A DNA stretch of 32,402 bases. It comes from a virus. The stretch covers positions 1 to 32,402 of the IMG/VR virus record IMGVR_UViG_3300037560_000147; one strand, given 5' to 3'. Shown in pieces: positions 23,612-30,336 of the stretch. Each line of letters begins with the position of its first letter. Within the stretch, counting starts at the first letter, position 1. The notes under the pieces are model-generated. The model made no database searches. It was not told the DNA's origin and worked only from the letters and a program-made list of their open reading frames with translations. The position numbers and the translations under genes are program-made.

Positions 23612-23620
23612 AAAAAATTC

Positions 23621-23917
23621 CTACGGTTGCTTAGCTAGTGCTTTCAATAAACATTCAGCTAGTGCGCGTTTTAAACAGGCCGATACCGCGTTAAACCAGT
23701 CTCCATTAACAACAAGCTCAACTTCGTTACCTTGATGGGTGATATTTACATGAATATCAGGATCAAGCTTATCTATTTCAGCCATTAAGTCATTCCAGTT
23801 ACTGCAATAACTAGGTAGATCAAAGTAAGAACTATTTTCATCTATGCATCTGCCTTGACCAACGTATTTAAGACCTAACAACTTAGCAATCGCCCTGTTT
23901 AATTTACGTTTATTCAT
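23621..23917 (-). CDS. Phage ABA-sandwich-like protein
   Basis: 98 residues. FDLPSYCSNWNDLMAEIDKL, a beta segment VELVVNGDWFNAV and the end CLKRALAECLLKAL match the general pattern (P.YS.dW...., then A...AlckAAL.al) of the widespread small 'phage ABA sandwich' proteins of unknown function. ATG at 23917 is preceded by GGAGATAGAA, the second leader type. Confidence 0.55.
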   Translation of the reverse strand: MNKRKLNRAIAKLLGLKYVGQGRCIDENSSYFDLPSYCSNWNDLMAEIDKLDPDIHVNITHQGNEVELVVNGDWFNAVSACLKRALAECLLKALAKQP

Positions 23918-23929
23918 TTCTATCTCCAG

Positions 23930-24529
23930 TTAATAAGCGTTAATTGATACTTCACCCATGGTTAACGGGTCGCTATTTATTAATCGCTTGGTTGTTTTGA
24001 GCATCTTATTGCCTAGTAACCAATGTATTGTGGATATATGCTCACCCTTTCTATGGGCTGCTGTGGCAAACGTCCTACGCCCTGATTCTGAGCTTGGATT
24101 CTCTATGCCAGACTCACGCAAAAGATCTAATATATGTCGTGTTAGTGAGTTAGGTTTTTGATTACCTTTAATGGTTGTTATTGCGAAAGACTCACCTTTT
24201 AAAGTCCTAAATAAGAACTCGTTATTAAATAAATTAGGTATTGACTCAAGATACGTCCTTAAAAATTTAGCGATATTTTCTTTAATATACATCTCTCTAT
24301 AATCACCATTAAATGCCTTATCACCCCTGATAATAAAACTTTTATTAATCTTGTCTGTACTACTTAATACATCAGAAATAGTGATTTTATTTAGCTCTAA
24401 TATCTTGCAGGGCGAACCAATAAAAAAAGCTAACAAACATAAATCACGCTCAGGCCATTTGCTATAACTTTTGGTTAGTTTAAATAACCATTCTTGCTCT
24501 GATTTAGTAATTAAGTGTGGTAAAGCCAT
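23930..24529 (-). CDS. Tyrosine-recombinase-fold protein without catalytic residues
   Basis: 199 residues covering only a recombinase catalytic domain. The alignable blocks are LLAFFIGSPCKILELNKITI (Arg-I box), SSESGRRTFATAAHRKG (His-x-x-Arg box) and IHWLLGNKMLKTTKRLINSD (second His and Tyr box). Usual residues are R, H-x-x-R, H and Y; here the positions read C41/K42, E148 with R151 kept, N174 and L183. So the nucleophile and most of the active site are gone while the fold appears kept. No frameshift or stop interrupts it. It may bind DNA or act as a regulator of another recombinase. The family call is from motif pattern only. Confidence 0.65.
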   Translation of the reverse strand: MALPHLITKSEQEWLFKLTKSYSKWPERDLCLLAFFIGSPCKILELNKITISDVLSSTDKINKSFIIRGDKAFNGDYREMYIKENIAKFLRTYLESIPNLFNNEFLFRTLKGESFAITTIKGNQKPNSLTRHILDLLRESGIENPSSESGRRTFATAAHRKGEHISTIHWLLGNKMLKTTKRLINSDPLTMGEVSINAY

Positions 24530-24549
24530 GTGTATAAAAACCTTGTTTT

Positions 24550-24608
24550 AGTGACTATTGACTACATGGATTAAGCTTAAACCCATTAAAACATATAGTC
24601 AAGCACTG
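24550..24608. promoter_or_regulatory. Possible promoter/operator of the recombinase-like gene
   Basis: Upstream of the gene starting at 24529 are a minus-strand TTGACT (24597-24602), a central palindrome TTAAGCTTAA (24571-24580), and an imperfect inverted repeat AGTGACTATTGACTA / TAGTCAAGCACT. No strong -10 box is present (best TAAGCT). The symmetry suggests an operator. Confidence 0.3.
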
Positions 24609-24639
24609 ATGGTTATTGAGTTATGGTGAAAGCCGTTAA

Positions 24640-24702
24640 TCAAGCTAGATGCTCACCAGCCCAACAAAGAAATTTATAAAAATCTCTATCGTCTTTGTTC
24701 AT
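24640..24702 (-). CDS. Possible 20-residue peptide gene
   Basis: MNKDDRDFYKFLCWAGEHLA from ATG 24702. It directly follows GGAAAAGACTAAAA, where the upstream gene's last codons and stop double as ribosome site, as for the other genes nearby. Very short, so uncertain. Confidence 0.3.
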   Translation of the reverse strand: MNKDDRDFYKFLCWAGEHLA

Positions 24703-24704
24703 TT

Positions 24705-24872
24705 TTAGTCTTTTCCATTATTTGATTTATCGGTTAAAACCCTGCCTGTCTCAGCGTCTACGGTTCTATAATTAAAGTCACAACCACCTAAAGCTACCCA
24801 CGCAGTATGTTCGTCGTGAAAATGGCCACAGCTAACCCATTTGTTAGTTACAAAATATTCTAATTTAACCAT
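24705..24872 (-). CDS. Small unknown protein
   Basis: 55 residues from ATG 24872, two bases after the upstream stop. An in-frame start at 24905 would overlap the end of the upstream gene. Beta-rich start MVKLEYFVTNKWVSCGHFHD with several His/Cys/Trp, ending SNNGKD. Not recognised. Confidence 0.5.
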   Translation of the reverse strand: MVKLEYFVTNKWVSCGHFHDEHTAWVALGGCDFNYRTVDAETGRVLTDKSNNGKD

Positions 24873-24874
24873 TA

Positions 24875-25054
24875 TTAGTCGTTTTTTTTGGTTGGCAAAG
24901 GGCATTTAGACAACATTATATCTTGTGGTACAGAATTCGATATAGTCATCATAACTCTTTGTTTTTTAGTTAAGGCAGTCCACGCCATACACCGGCCATT
25001 AAAAGGGCAGGTATAGCAACTTGTAACCTCTATTATTTTTATTGGATTTGTCAC
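24875..25054 (-). CDS. Small zinc-binding-type protein
   Basis: 59 residues from GTG 25054: VTSCYTCPFNGRCMAWTALT gives C13-x2-C16-x5-C22, with a fourth Cys at 51 (LSKCPLP). The spacing resembles small phage metal-binding proteins. The previous gene ends GGAATTGACTAA just before this start and supplies the ribosome site. Unknown function. Confidence 0.55.
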   Translation of the reverse strand: MTNPIKIIEVTSCYTCPFNGRCMAWTALTKKQRVMMTISNSVPQDIMLSKCPLPTKKND

Positions 25055-25056
25055 TT

Positions 25057-25299
25057 TTAGTCAATTCCTTCTAAACTTTTCAGTTGATTAATTAGCCACT
25101 CTTTAGCTGCTTGTGTAGCCTCTTCTTTATTATCCAATTTCTCAGTAATAGAGAAGGTTTTTCGACCCTTCCACTCAGCTGGTGGATTGCCACCACGTTG
25201 AATATCTTCAAAGACGTCACAACCATCAATGCGGACAAACCAACCGTTACCGCATTTGCCAATATTTAAATCACTTATCCAGTTTTTAAAATTACTCAT
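25057..25299 (-). CDS. Small unknown protein
   Basis: 80 residues with an N-terminal strand region (GKCGNGWFVRIDGCDVFEDI) and a C-terminal helix (KEEATQAAKEWLINQLKSLE). The leader is AGGTGACAT, also seen in the next gene upstream as AGGTGATTT. No family. Confidence 0.6.
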   Translation of the reverse strand: MSNFKNWISDLNIGKCGNGWFVRIDGCDVFEDIQRGGNPPAEWKGRKTFSITEKLDNKEEATQAAKEWLINQLKSLEGID

Positions 25300-25310
25300 A
25301 TGTCACCTAT

Positions 25311-25502
25311 TTAGTCTTTTCCTTCTAACTTCCATACGTAGGTAGGATCTGGCACAAAGCAAGTTGATATTCTCCAATCCCATCCTTCACCGCCTACTGA
25401 GACACCATTATCAAGGTGGTATACTGATGAACTAGTCTCTACTATCCAACCACCAAAAACCCTGGTTCGCCTATTCCAACCGTCTATCTGTTCCCATTCC
25501 AT
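25311..25502 (-). CDS. Small Trp-rich protein
   Basis: 63 residues, six Trp, beta-rich (RTRVFGGWIVETSSSVYHLD). ATG at 25502 has AACAGGTGATTT upstream. Ends in KLEGKD encoded by a GGAAAAGACTAA sequence that is repeated at the end of the gene at 24705. Unknown role. Confidence 0.6.
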   Translation of the reverse strand: MEWEQIDGWNRRTRVFGGWIVETSSSVYHLDNGVSVGGEGWDWRISTCFVPDPTYVWKLEGKD

Positions 25503-25577
25503 AAATCACCTGTTTAGTATTTTCTATTGTTATTTATCTTGTGAGCGGCCATCCTTCGAAGACCACAGGAAAAACAA

Positions 25578-26789
25578 CTAATTACCAGTAAAAGTATTAA
25601 GATCGGTTTTAATACGGTTTAAAGCGTCGCTAACAAACCTTACGTCTCCTGACATTAAAAGATACCCGAAATCATTTAAACCTTTAGTTCTGGTGATTTG
25701 CCATTCTAAAAACCTTTTAATAACATCGTTGTTTACTGATTTCAGAGTTTGAGGCTCTTCTTCATAAGTACCACACAGCATGCCGGTTGACTCTTCGGGC
25801 TTAAGGTCTTCCTGCATAATATCTTTAGGTTCGGGCACCAATTCTTCTGGTTGAGGCTTTTGTTCAAGAGATGTGATTACAACTTGAATTTCTTCAACTT
25901 CATCAGCCTCTTTTTTCTCTGCTTCGAGCTTTTCAGTTTCAGCCAATTCAACCGCTTCAATTTTTAGCTGGTTTTCAAGCATTTGGTTCAAAGTATCGAT
26001 AACATTGATTTTTGTGGTTATGGCTTCTTCTACTTTTTCACCAAAAACAGACTCGGTAATCTCATAAGATTCAAAGGCTTTTGCTTTTTCTTGTATTTCT
26101 TTACTCGGCTTATTGAAAAAATTAGAAGGCACCATTTTTAGGTCAGAAATTTTCTGATCAATAAAACGCTTTTTCTCTTCCTTGACCCTTAACTCTTCAG
26201 CTTCGGCTTGCTGCTTTCTCAATACTTCCCGTTCTGCTTCAACTTTTTCACGAGAAATTGTGTCGCTCAATAATTGAGCCAGATCGTGCAATGTCGATTT
26301 CTTTGCTTCAATCGCTTCATGGATAACGTCTTTGTCGAAAACGTCAGTTTCAATTAAATCAACCGCTTCGATAATACCCTGGATATGTTCAGAGTCTTTG
26401 CCGCGGCAATCATCAACAAACTCATAGATAGCTTTAATTTTCTTAATTTCACTATCAATTAACTCTTGATGCTTCCTGGCTTCTTCTGCCGCTTTTTCCT
26501 TTCTGGCCTTATCTTCTTTTTCAAAAGGCAAAACAACAACGCTATAAATACGGTTGATTTCAGCGGTCACTTCGTCGGCGTATTCTTTCAGCTCACCAGT
26601 AATATCAAGACGGCGGCGTTTAATTGCTTCAACCATTTTATTGCATTCCGTTCTGGTTTTTCGCGCATCCTTGAAAACGGCATCATTAGACATTTCAAGT
26701 TTTAAGCCTACCGGATATTTTTCTTGAAGATGGGTTAGACCTTGTTGAGTGATTTCACCGTCAAATATTTTTTCTATTAGTTGGTTCAT
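25578..26789 (-). CDS. Coiled-coil protein of the recombination module (DUF1351-like)
   Basis: 403 residues, strongly charged and mostly coiled coil. First part EKYPVGLKLEMSNDAVFKDA then RKTRTECNKMVEAIKRRRLD resembles the N-terminal helical region of DUF1351-type phage proteins; a long Glu/Lys helix follows, an acidic Pro-Glu linker near 315-345 and a C-terminal helical end. It is immediately downstream of the Rad52-like gene (15 bases), a frequent pairing in phage recombination modules, so it probably assists single-strand annealing or nuclease function. The exact role is unknown. Confidence 0.6.
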   Translation of the reverse strand: MNQLIEKIFDGEITQQGLTHLQEKYPVGLKLEMSNDAVFKDARKTRTECNKMVEAIKRRRLDITGELKEYADEVTAEINRIYSVVVLPFEKEDKARKEKAAEEARKHQELIDSEIKKIKAIYEFVDDCRGKDSEHIQGIIEAVDLIETDVFDKDVIHEAIEAKKSTLHDLAQLLSDTISREKVEAEREVLRKQQAEAEELRVKEEKKRFIDQKISDLKMVPSNFFNKPSKEIQEKAKAFESYEITESVFGEKVEEAITTKINVIDTLNQMLENQLKIEAVELAETEKLEAEKKEADEVEEIQVVITSLEQKPQPEELVPEPKDIMQEDLKPEESTGMLCGTYEEEPQTLKSVNNDVIKRFLEWQITRTKGLNDFGYLLMSGDVRFVSDALNRIKTDLNTFTGN

Positions 26790-26804
26790 GGTATGTCCTT
26801 TGTT

Positions 26805-27755
26805 TTATGGTTTTAGTTTGTTTAAGTGATTTTGATAATGATTTTCTAATACTTGAAGTAAATCCATAACATCAACGCCAGCCTCTAAGCATTTTTCGCC
26901 CAACTCTTTAGCTAATCTCTGCTTATTTAATTTCAATACAGATTCATTCTGAGCGCCAAATATTTGGTCATTGCAAGCTCTTTCAAGCCAAACCCTTAAA
27001 TCTTGCTCAGCTTGCGTGTTTTCTTGCTTTGATTCAGTTTCTAGCTTTAATTTTTGCTCGTCCTTTGCTTTTACGGCTTCTTTTATTTGATCACCACGAC
27101 CAAACGAACTAGCATATTTATAAGCGGTGATATATGCCCCTTGCATCACAATCATGCTTTTTGCACTTTTGACTTTTTCAAGCAGGGAATCAAACTCTAC
27201 TGAAGGTAAAGCCCATGCTTCAAGTGGTGGTGGGAACCATTCGGCATGAAGATCCTGGCCTTGCTGTTTTATCTTCATATACGTTCCACTATCAGAAACA
27301 TCTCTTCGTTTTCCAATAATCTGGCAAGTTGCAAATGCCGTTTCTAAACTATATAAATAAAGACCTACACTAAATTTAACGGCGGCTCTTTTTTCTGAAT
27401 TAGAAAGAACAGTTTTAATAGGGTCAATTGTTTGTTTTTTGCCTTTCTTGATTTCTTCGGCGGTTAATTCTTTTGGGGTTTCCGCACCATCCCATTTAGT
27501 AACACTTCGACCATTAAAATGAACAGTAATACCACAAAGCATACCGCGCGGCGTTTCTCGATAAGTATCTTCCCAACCCATAATGCCAAATACGTCATTA
27601 AACCTTTGAATAATAGCTCTATTAGTGACGTAAGGGATAACCATAGCCCATGGATTAGCAGCCATTCCGCTTTGTTGTACGCGCCACTCAATATCATTTT
27701 CAGGGAACGGGTCGCTTAATAGCTTTAATATTTCTTCTGCTGTTTTTTCTATCAT
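26805..27755 (-). CDS. Rad52/22-like single-strand annealing protein
   Basis: 316 residues. IEWRVQQSG, PYVTNRAIIQRFNDVFGIMGWEDTY (split here: PYVTNRAII, FNDVFGIMGWED), ITVHFNGRSVTKWDGAE and the pair SNSEKRAAVKFSVGLYLY match the conserved core of Rad52-family annealing proteins, in which an oligomeric ring binds single-stranded DNA and anneals complementary strands. The C-terminal third is helical and variable, as usual. It supports phage recombination and probably recombination-dependent replication. The start at 27755 follows the upstream stop by two bases. Confidence 0.85.
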   Translation of the reverse strand: MIEKTAEEILKLLSDPFPENDIEWRVQQSGMAANPWAMVIPYVTNRAIIQRFNDVFGIMGWEDTYRETPRGMLCGITVHFNGRSVTKWDGAETPKELTAEEIKKGKKQTIDPIKTVLSNSEKRAAVKFSVGLYLYSLETAFATCQIIGKRRDVSDSGTYMKIKQQGQDLHAEWFPPPLEAWALPSVEFDSLLEKVKSAKSMIVMQGAYITAYKYASSFGRGDQIKEAVKAKDEQKLKLETESKQENTQAEQDLRVWLERACNDQIFGAQNESVLKLNKQRLAKELGEKCLEAGVDVMDLLQVLENHYQNHLNKLKP

Positions 27756-27757
27756 GA

Positions 27758-28096
27758 CTAATGCCTTTGAGTGGCTTCAATACTAAGTAGTACAGCGCTC
27801 ACAAACTTTAAATCACTGTTTTTATCAAACATCCCGACAAAATACCTATTTTCTTTGGTGGCAAGCTTCCTTGTTCCAATAGTATCGCCAAAAACAGCAA
27901 CTAAACCAGCTACGTAACGATGGTTAAAAACCGCTATTGGTGATTCAGGCTCAGCTGTTTTAATACGGAGCATGATTTCATTGATTGAAGAGATAACGCT
28001 TAAAGGCTGCTTGATTGGGTAGCCTGGAGAGCTTCTTTTTTTGAATTGACGCTTTTGTCTTTCTACTTGGAGACATTGTCCTGTTTCGCCGCTCAT
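27758..28096 (-). CDS. Unknown protein upstream of the annealing gene
   Basis: 112 residues from ATG 28096, where AGAGGAA is correctly spaced (the ATG at 28102 is too close to it). Very basic N-terminus (QVERQKRQFKKRSSPGYPIK) then an alpha/beta part with KENRYFVGMFDKNSDLKFVS. Basic tail suggests nucleic-acid binding, in keeping with its recombination neighbours. No family. Confidence 0.6.
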   Translation of the reverse strand: MSGETGQCLQVERQKRQFKKRSSPGYPIKQPLSVISSINEIMLRIKTAEPESPIAVFNHRYVAGLVAVFGDTIGTRKLATKENRYFVGMFDKNSDLKFVSAVLLSIEATQRH

Positions 28097-28123
28097 CTTC
28101 ATTCCTCTTTTAGTTAATTGAAA

Positions 28124-28290
28124 TATTTATATGTTGGTGGAGCTAAGACCAAGGCCGTTACCGCCTTGCGCCAATCTTTCAAGGCCGCTAAACCTTATCA
28201 AAACCAGAATCACATTTTAGTTTCATCTCCTACCTTTGCTCCTAGGGCTAATAAGTAAGCTGAACTCTGTAACTCCACCACATATAAATA
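28124..28290 (-). ncRNA. Probable structured RNA with an 18-bp basal stem
   Basis: The gap between genes (28103-28399) holds a striking inverted repeat: TATTTATATGT (28124-28134) pairs fully with ACATATAAATA (28280-28290) and GGTGGAG (28136-28142) with CTCCACC (28273-28279), giving 18 pairs with one bulge. Inside the 130-base loop is a 6-pair hairpin (28150-28155/28163-28168, CAAGGC...GCCTTG), a second related one AAGG...CCTT (about 28181-28196), and CTAAA/TTTAG pairing. Only very short overlapping reading frames exist here. It lies within the leftward transcript, so minus-strand RNA is assumed. Family unknown. Confidence 0.5.
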
Positions 28291-28399
28291 CTCGATTTAA
28301 GAGGCATCGCACCTCGAAGGCCATCATTTAAAGCTACCGTCTCTAGAAACGTGTTGATCCATCGCTAAAAGCTAGTTTGCATGACTACATACAGATTCT
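28291..28399 (-). other. Gap upstream of the structured RNA
   Basis: No convincing gene. Contains a small hairpin GAGG (28301-28304)/CCTC (28312-28315) and a chain of mini reading frames with ATGA junctions (12-34 codons) that enter the structured element; these lack support as proteins except an SD-like AGGTAGGAG before one 12-codon frame. Confidence 0.3.
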
Positions 28400-28609
28400 T
28401 TAAAATTTTGCCTTAAAATTCCCTGACTTCATTTGTAAGCGGCGGTTTTGCTTGAAGCTTGAGCGCGCCTTCTTTTGGCGTGAAGAACCAGCATTTTGGG
28501 TTGTGCGCGGCAAATGAACTGGTCTTATTAATGGTGATACGCTGTTTACAGTTGTTAATGGAGCAGATAATACCCGCATGATTGCCATTGCTAAATTTGA
28601 TTGTCTCAT
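28400..28609 (-). CDS. Gene with two competing reading frames (possible -1 frameshift)
   Basis: ATG at 28609 with strong ACGGAG ribosome site. The zero frame gives 69 residues, basic and proline-rich, without clear fold. The -1 frame, open from a stop at about 28626 to a TAA at 28413, reads as a more protein-like sequence (HAGIICSINNCKQRITINKT, HNPKCWFFTPKEGALKLQ) with two to three Cys but has no usable start codon. A canonical slippery heptamer A-AAT-TTA at 28592-28598 (codons 5-6) would join them into a 65-residue product ending at 28413. Third-position GC slightly favours the zero frame, so the choice is open. Confidence 0.5.
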   Translation of the reverse strand: MRQSNLAMAIMRVLSAPLTTVNSVSPLIRPVHLPRTTQNAGSSRQKKARSSFKQNRRLQMKSGNFKAKF

Positions 28610-28639
28610 TTTGTTCTCCGTTGATTAATTAACTCATGC

Positions 28640-28660
28640 GTACCCACCTTTAATGGGTAC
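28640..28660. other. Perfect 7-bp hairpin
   Basis: GTACCCA (28640-28646) and TGGGTAC (28654-28660) around a 7-base loop, in the 58-base gap between two leftward genes. No T-run follows, so it may affect message stability or processing rather than termination. Confidence 0.5.
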
Positions 28661-28667
28661 TGGTGAA

Positions 28668-29120
28668 TTAACTCTTTTCGTTAAGCAGCATTTTAACAAC
28701 GTCATTTTTCAACAAACCTTGCTCTTTCATATTCATAACTACTTTAGTAGCAAATGCAGCGTCAAATTGAAGTTTCATTTCTGATGAGAACTGTTTAGAA
28801 TACGACCTTATTTTATCATCAACACTTTGCCAGCCTCGATCGTTCATAAATAAATTCTTAATATGCTCTGCGATTGGTATTTCTTTACTGTTTTTAATTA
28901 TGACATTAGACTCAATTAAGTTGCCTAGATGAACATCTATCAGCACTTCAAGTTTTGCGTTAATCGTTTCAGTAACTTTTTTAGCTATCTGGGTTTCGAC
29001 TTTATCTTTAATGCTTGCGGATATCTGACTCACAACATCTCTTTTTACGTGAGCTTCGAGAGCCTCGGTTAACTCTTCTTCATCTAGCCAAAAATCATCT
29101 ACCTCAATAGTGAACTTCAT
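28668..29120 (-). CDS. Unknown protein, first gene of the leftward block
   Basis: 150 residues, starting MKFTIEVDDFWLDEEELTEA, largely helical with alternating charges (KDKVETQIAKKVTETINAKL) and a C-terminal MNMKEQGLLKNDVVKMLLNE. GAGGAAAGGAA precedes the ATG. As the promoter-proximal gene it is likely expressed early. Similar helical proteins occur near recombination genes in other phages, but function is unknown. Confidence 0.65.
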   Translation of the reverse strand: MKFTIEVDDFWLDEEELTEALEAHVKRDVVSQISASIKDKVETQIAKKVTETINAKLEVLIDVHLGNLIESNVIIKNSKEIPIAEHIKNLFMNDRGWQSVDDKIRSYSKQFSSEMKLQFDAAFATKVVMNMKEQGLLKNDVVKMLLNEKS

Positions 29121-29159
29121 TTCCTTTCCTCTTTCAGTAAGTTTTGTTTCGAGGATTTA

Positions 29160-29188
29160 AATTTACTCTCATTTAAAATATATGTAAA
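29160..29188 (-). promoter_or_regulatory. Promoter of the leftward block
   Basis: Minus strand TTTACA (29183-29188), 17-base spacer, TAAATT (29160-29165): five and four of six consensus matches. Start near 29152, about 30 bases before the first leftward ATG. No other good promoter is seen for the following genes, so this could drive much of the block. Confidence 0.55.
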
Positions 29189-29212
29189 GCTTTATTTGGG
29201 TTATTTTTGGGC

Positions 29213-29246
29213 TTGCATTGTACCCGCTCAAATGTTAAGGTAGATG
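29213..29246 (+). promoter_or_regulatory. Weak rightward promoter candidates
   Basis: TTGCAT (29213-29218) with TAAGGT after 17 bases, or TTGTAC (29218-29223) with TAGATG after 17 bases. Both -10 boxes are poor; a phage or host activator may be needed. A nearby direct repeat TTTGGG (about 29195-29211) could be a regulator site for the adjacent ribbon-helix-helix protein. Confidence 0.3.
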
Positions 29247-29272
29247 CATATTAATTAAAGCAAGGTGTTAAA

Positions 29273-29440
29273 ATGAAGGTAGCAGGCAGAGTAAGACTTA
29301 ACCCAACGGCTAATGACCAGTTAGGAAAACTATCACTTAAACGCAGTGAGGAAGGTCATCCGATAGCATCAAGAACGGCGATAATGGCTGATTTAATAGG
29401 AAAGCTCGCTAAAAGGGAGTTAGATAATAATGAGTTATGA
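29273..29440 (+). CDS. Ribbon-helix-helix (Arc/MetJ-type) regulator
   Basis: 55 residues: strand AGRVRLNPTANDQLGKLSLK followed by SRTAIMADLIGKLAKRE has the ribbon (R-V-R-L), turn and two helices of RHH DNA-binding proteins, which bind operators as dimers. It is the first gene of the rightward block next to the divergent control region, so it is a likely regulator of one or both promoters there. Overlaps the next gene by 11 bases. AAGGTG precedes the ATG. Confidence 0.65.
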   Translation: MKVAGRVRLNPTANDQLGKLSLKRSEEGHPIASRTAIMADLIGKLAKRELDNNEL

Positions 29441-29798
29441 ATTAAAAACAGGTAAATTTGGCGTTTATTTCTTTGATAACGATAGTGAGAACGATTTAAC
29501 GTTAGAGGTAGTATTAGCACTCCTCAACACTTCACACAGCTATTTATCTTCAGCAAACAAAGAAATAAACGACCTTAAAACTCAACTAGCGGCTAAAGAC
29601 GGCAAGTACGATGCTATTTACATAACGTGTCTAGAGCTTGAGGATCAACTTGCTAACTCAATACCTAAAGAGCGTGTAGAGGCTTTGATTAACGATGATA
29701 GTAAGCAGTTTGATATTGGTGGGTGGATAGCTCGAAGGGTGGTTTTTGTCGATGATTTGAGAGAGCTTCTATCCAACCAATCTAAAGGGGGTGAGTGA
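29430..29798 (+). CDS. Unknown protein with coiled coil
   Basis: 122 residues. N-terminal beta part (KTGKFGVYFFDNDSENDL), a coiled-coil helix (NKEINDLKTQLAAKD) and a C-terminal helical part. AAAAGGGAG precedes the start inside the upstream gene. The TGA overlaps the next ATG. Not recognised. Confidence 0.6.
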   Translation: MSYELKTGKFGVYFFDNDSENDLTLEVVLALLNTSHSYLSSANKEINDLKTQLAAKDGKYDAIYITCLELEDQLANSIPKERVEALINDDSKQFDIGGWIARRVVFVDDLRELLSNQSKGGE

Positions 29799-30109
29799 TG
29801 TTACCAATTGAAGAAGGATGTTTGGCTGTAATCATAAATAGTAAGGTTGGAAATAATGGAAAAGAAGTTATTGTGGGTAAATATATAGGTATATTGAAAG
29901 GTTATTTTGATAAAGGTTTTTATTTGAACCCTCCTAAAAAAGACTATTGGAATATCGATAGACTTATTAATTGTGTAACTAGTCGTGGGCAGCGTTTATC
30001 TGATACGTCCCATATATCAGAGTCCAGATTGTTTCGCATCGATGGCGGCGAATTCAAGGAAGAAGAACAAGCTGAAGAATTAGTTCTTGTTAACCAAGGA
30101 GATAGATAG
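29798..30109 (+). CDS. Small beta-barrel-like protein
   Basis: 103 residues from ATG 29798 (GGGGGTGAG upstream; the GTG at 29795 is less likely). MLPIEEGCLAVIINSKVGNN and the following IVGKYIGIL pattern look like an SH3/KOW-type barrel, then a helical acidic tail. Translationally coupled on both sides. Unknown function. Confidence 0.6.
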   Translation: MLPIEEGCLAVIINSKVGNNGKEVIVGKYIGILKGYFDKGFYLNPPKKDYWNIDRLINCVTSRGQRLSDTSHISESRLFRIDGGEFKEEEQAEELVLVNQGDR

Positions 30110-30336
30110 TGTTGATTTTTACAATGTGTTTCTTATCTGTACTGGTGTTTTTTATGCTAATACCAGTTATGTGTAAGGGTTTAGATTTTATTGCGGATAC
30201 ATATGGAATTTATGCTGTAATAATACCTGTAGCGCTTGTTGTAGCGTTTCTTTTATATCTTTTAATTAGTTTCGGTTATGATTGTGGCGGTGAAGCTTGT
30301 AGTATTTTTGAGTATATGGAGATAGATAGTGAGTAA
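30109..30336 (+). CDS. Two-span membrane protein
   Basis: 75 residues from GTG 30109, overlapping the TAG of the previous gene. Two hydrophobic helices: FTMCFLSVLVFFMLIPVM and YAVIIPVALVVAFLLYLLIS, then a Cys/acidic tail. Ribosome site AAGGAGATAGATAGTG. Could be a holin or superinfection-exclusion-type protein; neither is shown. Confidence 0.6.
   Translation: MLIFTMCFLSVLVFFMLIPVMCKGLDFIADTYGIYAVIIPVALVVAFLLYLLISFGYDCGGEACSIFEYMEIDSE

Larger units (their letters stand above)
19471..23620 (-). repeat. Recurrent translation-leader motif, at least fifteen copies
   Basis: In front of most mini-genes the minus strand reads approximately ATAGGAAAnTTT(n1-4)ATG, often preceded by AACCAA. Examples by start codon: 19470, 19726, 19926 (GGGAACTTTTATG), 20470, 20602 (ATAGGAAAGTTTTCATG), 20834, 21050, 21340, 21516, 21845, 22062 (ATAGGAAAGTTTGATCATG), 22272, 22479, 23121, 23316 (AAGGAAAGTTTTATG), 23611. 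Similarity extends beyond the Shine-Dalgarno core into the AnTTT spacer. Confidence 0.75.
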
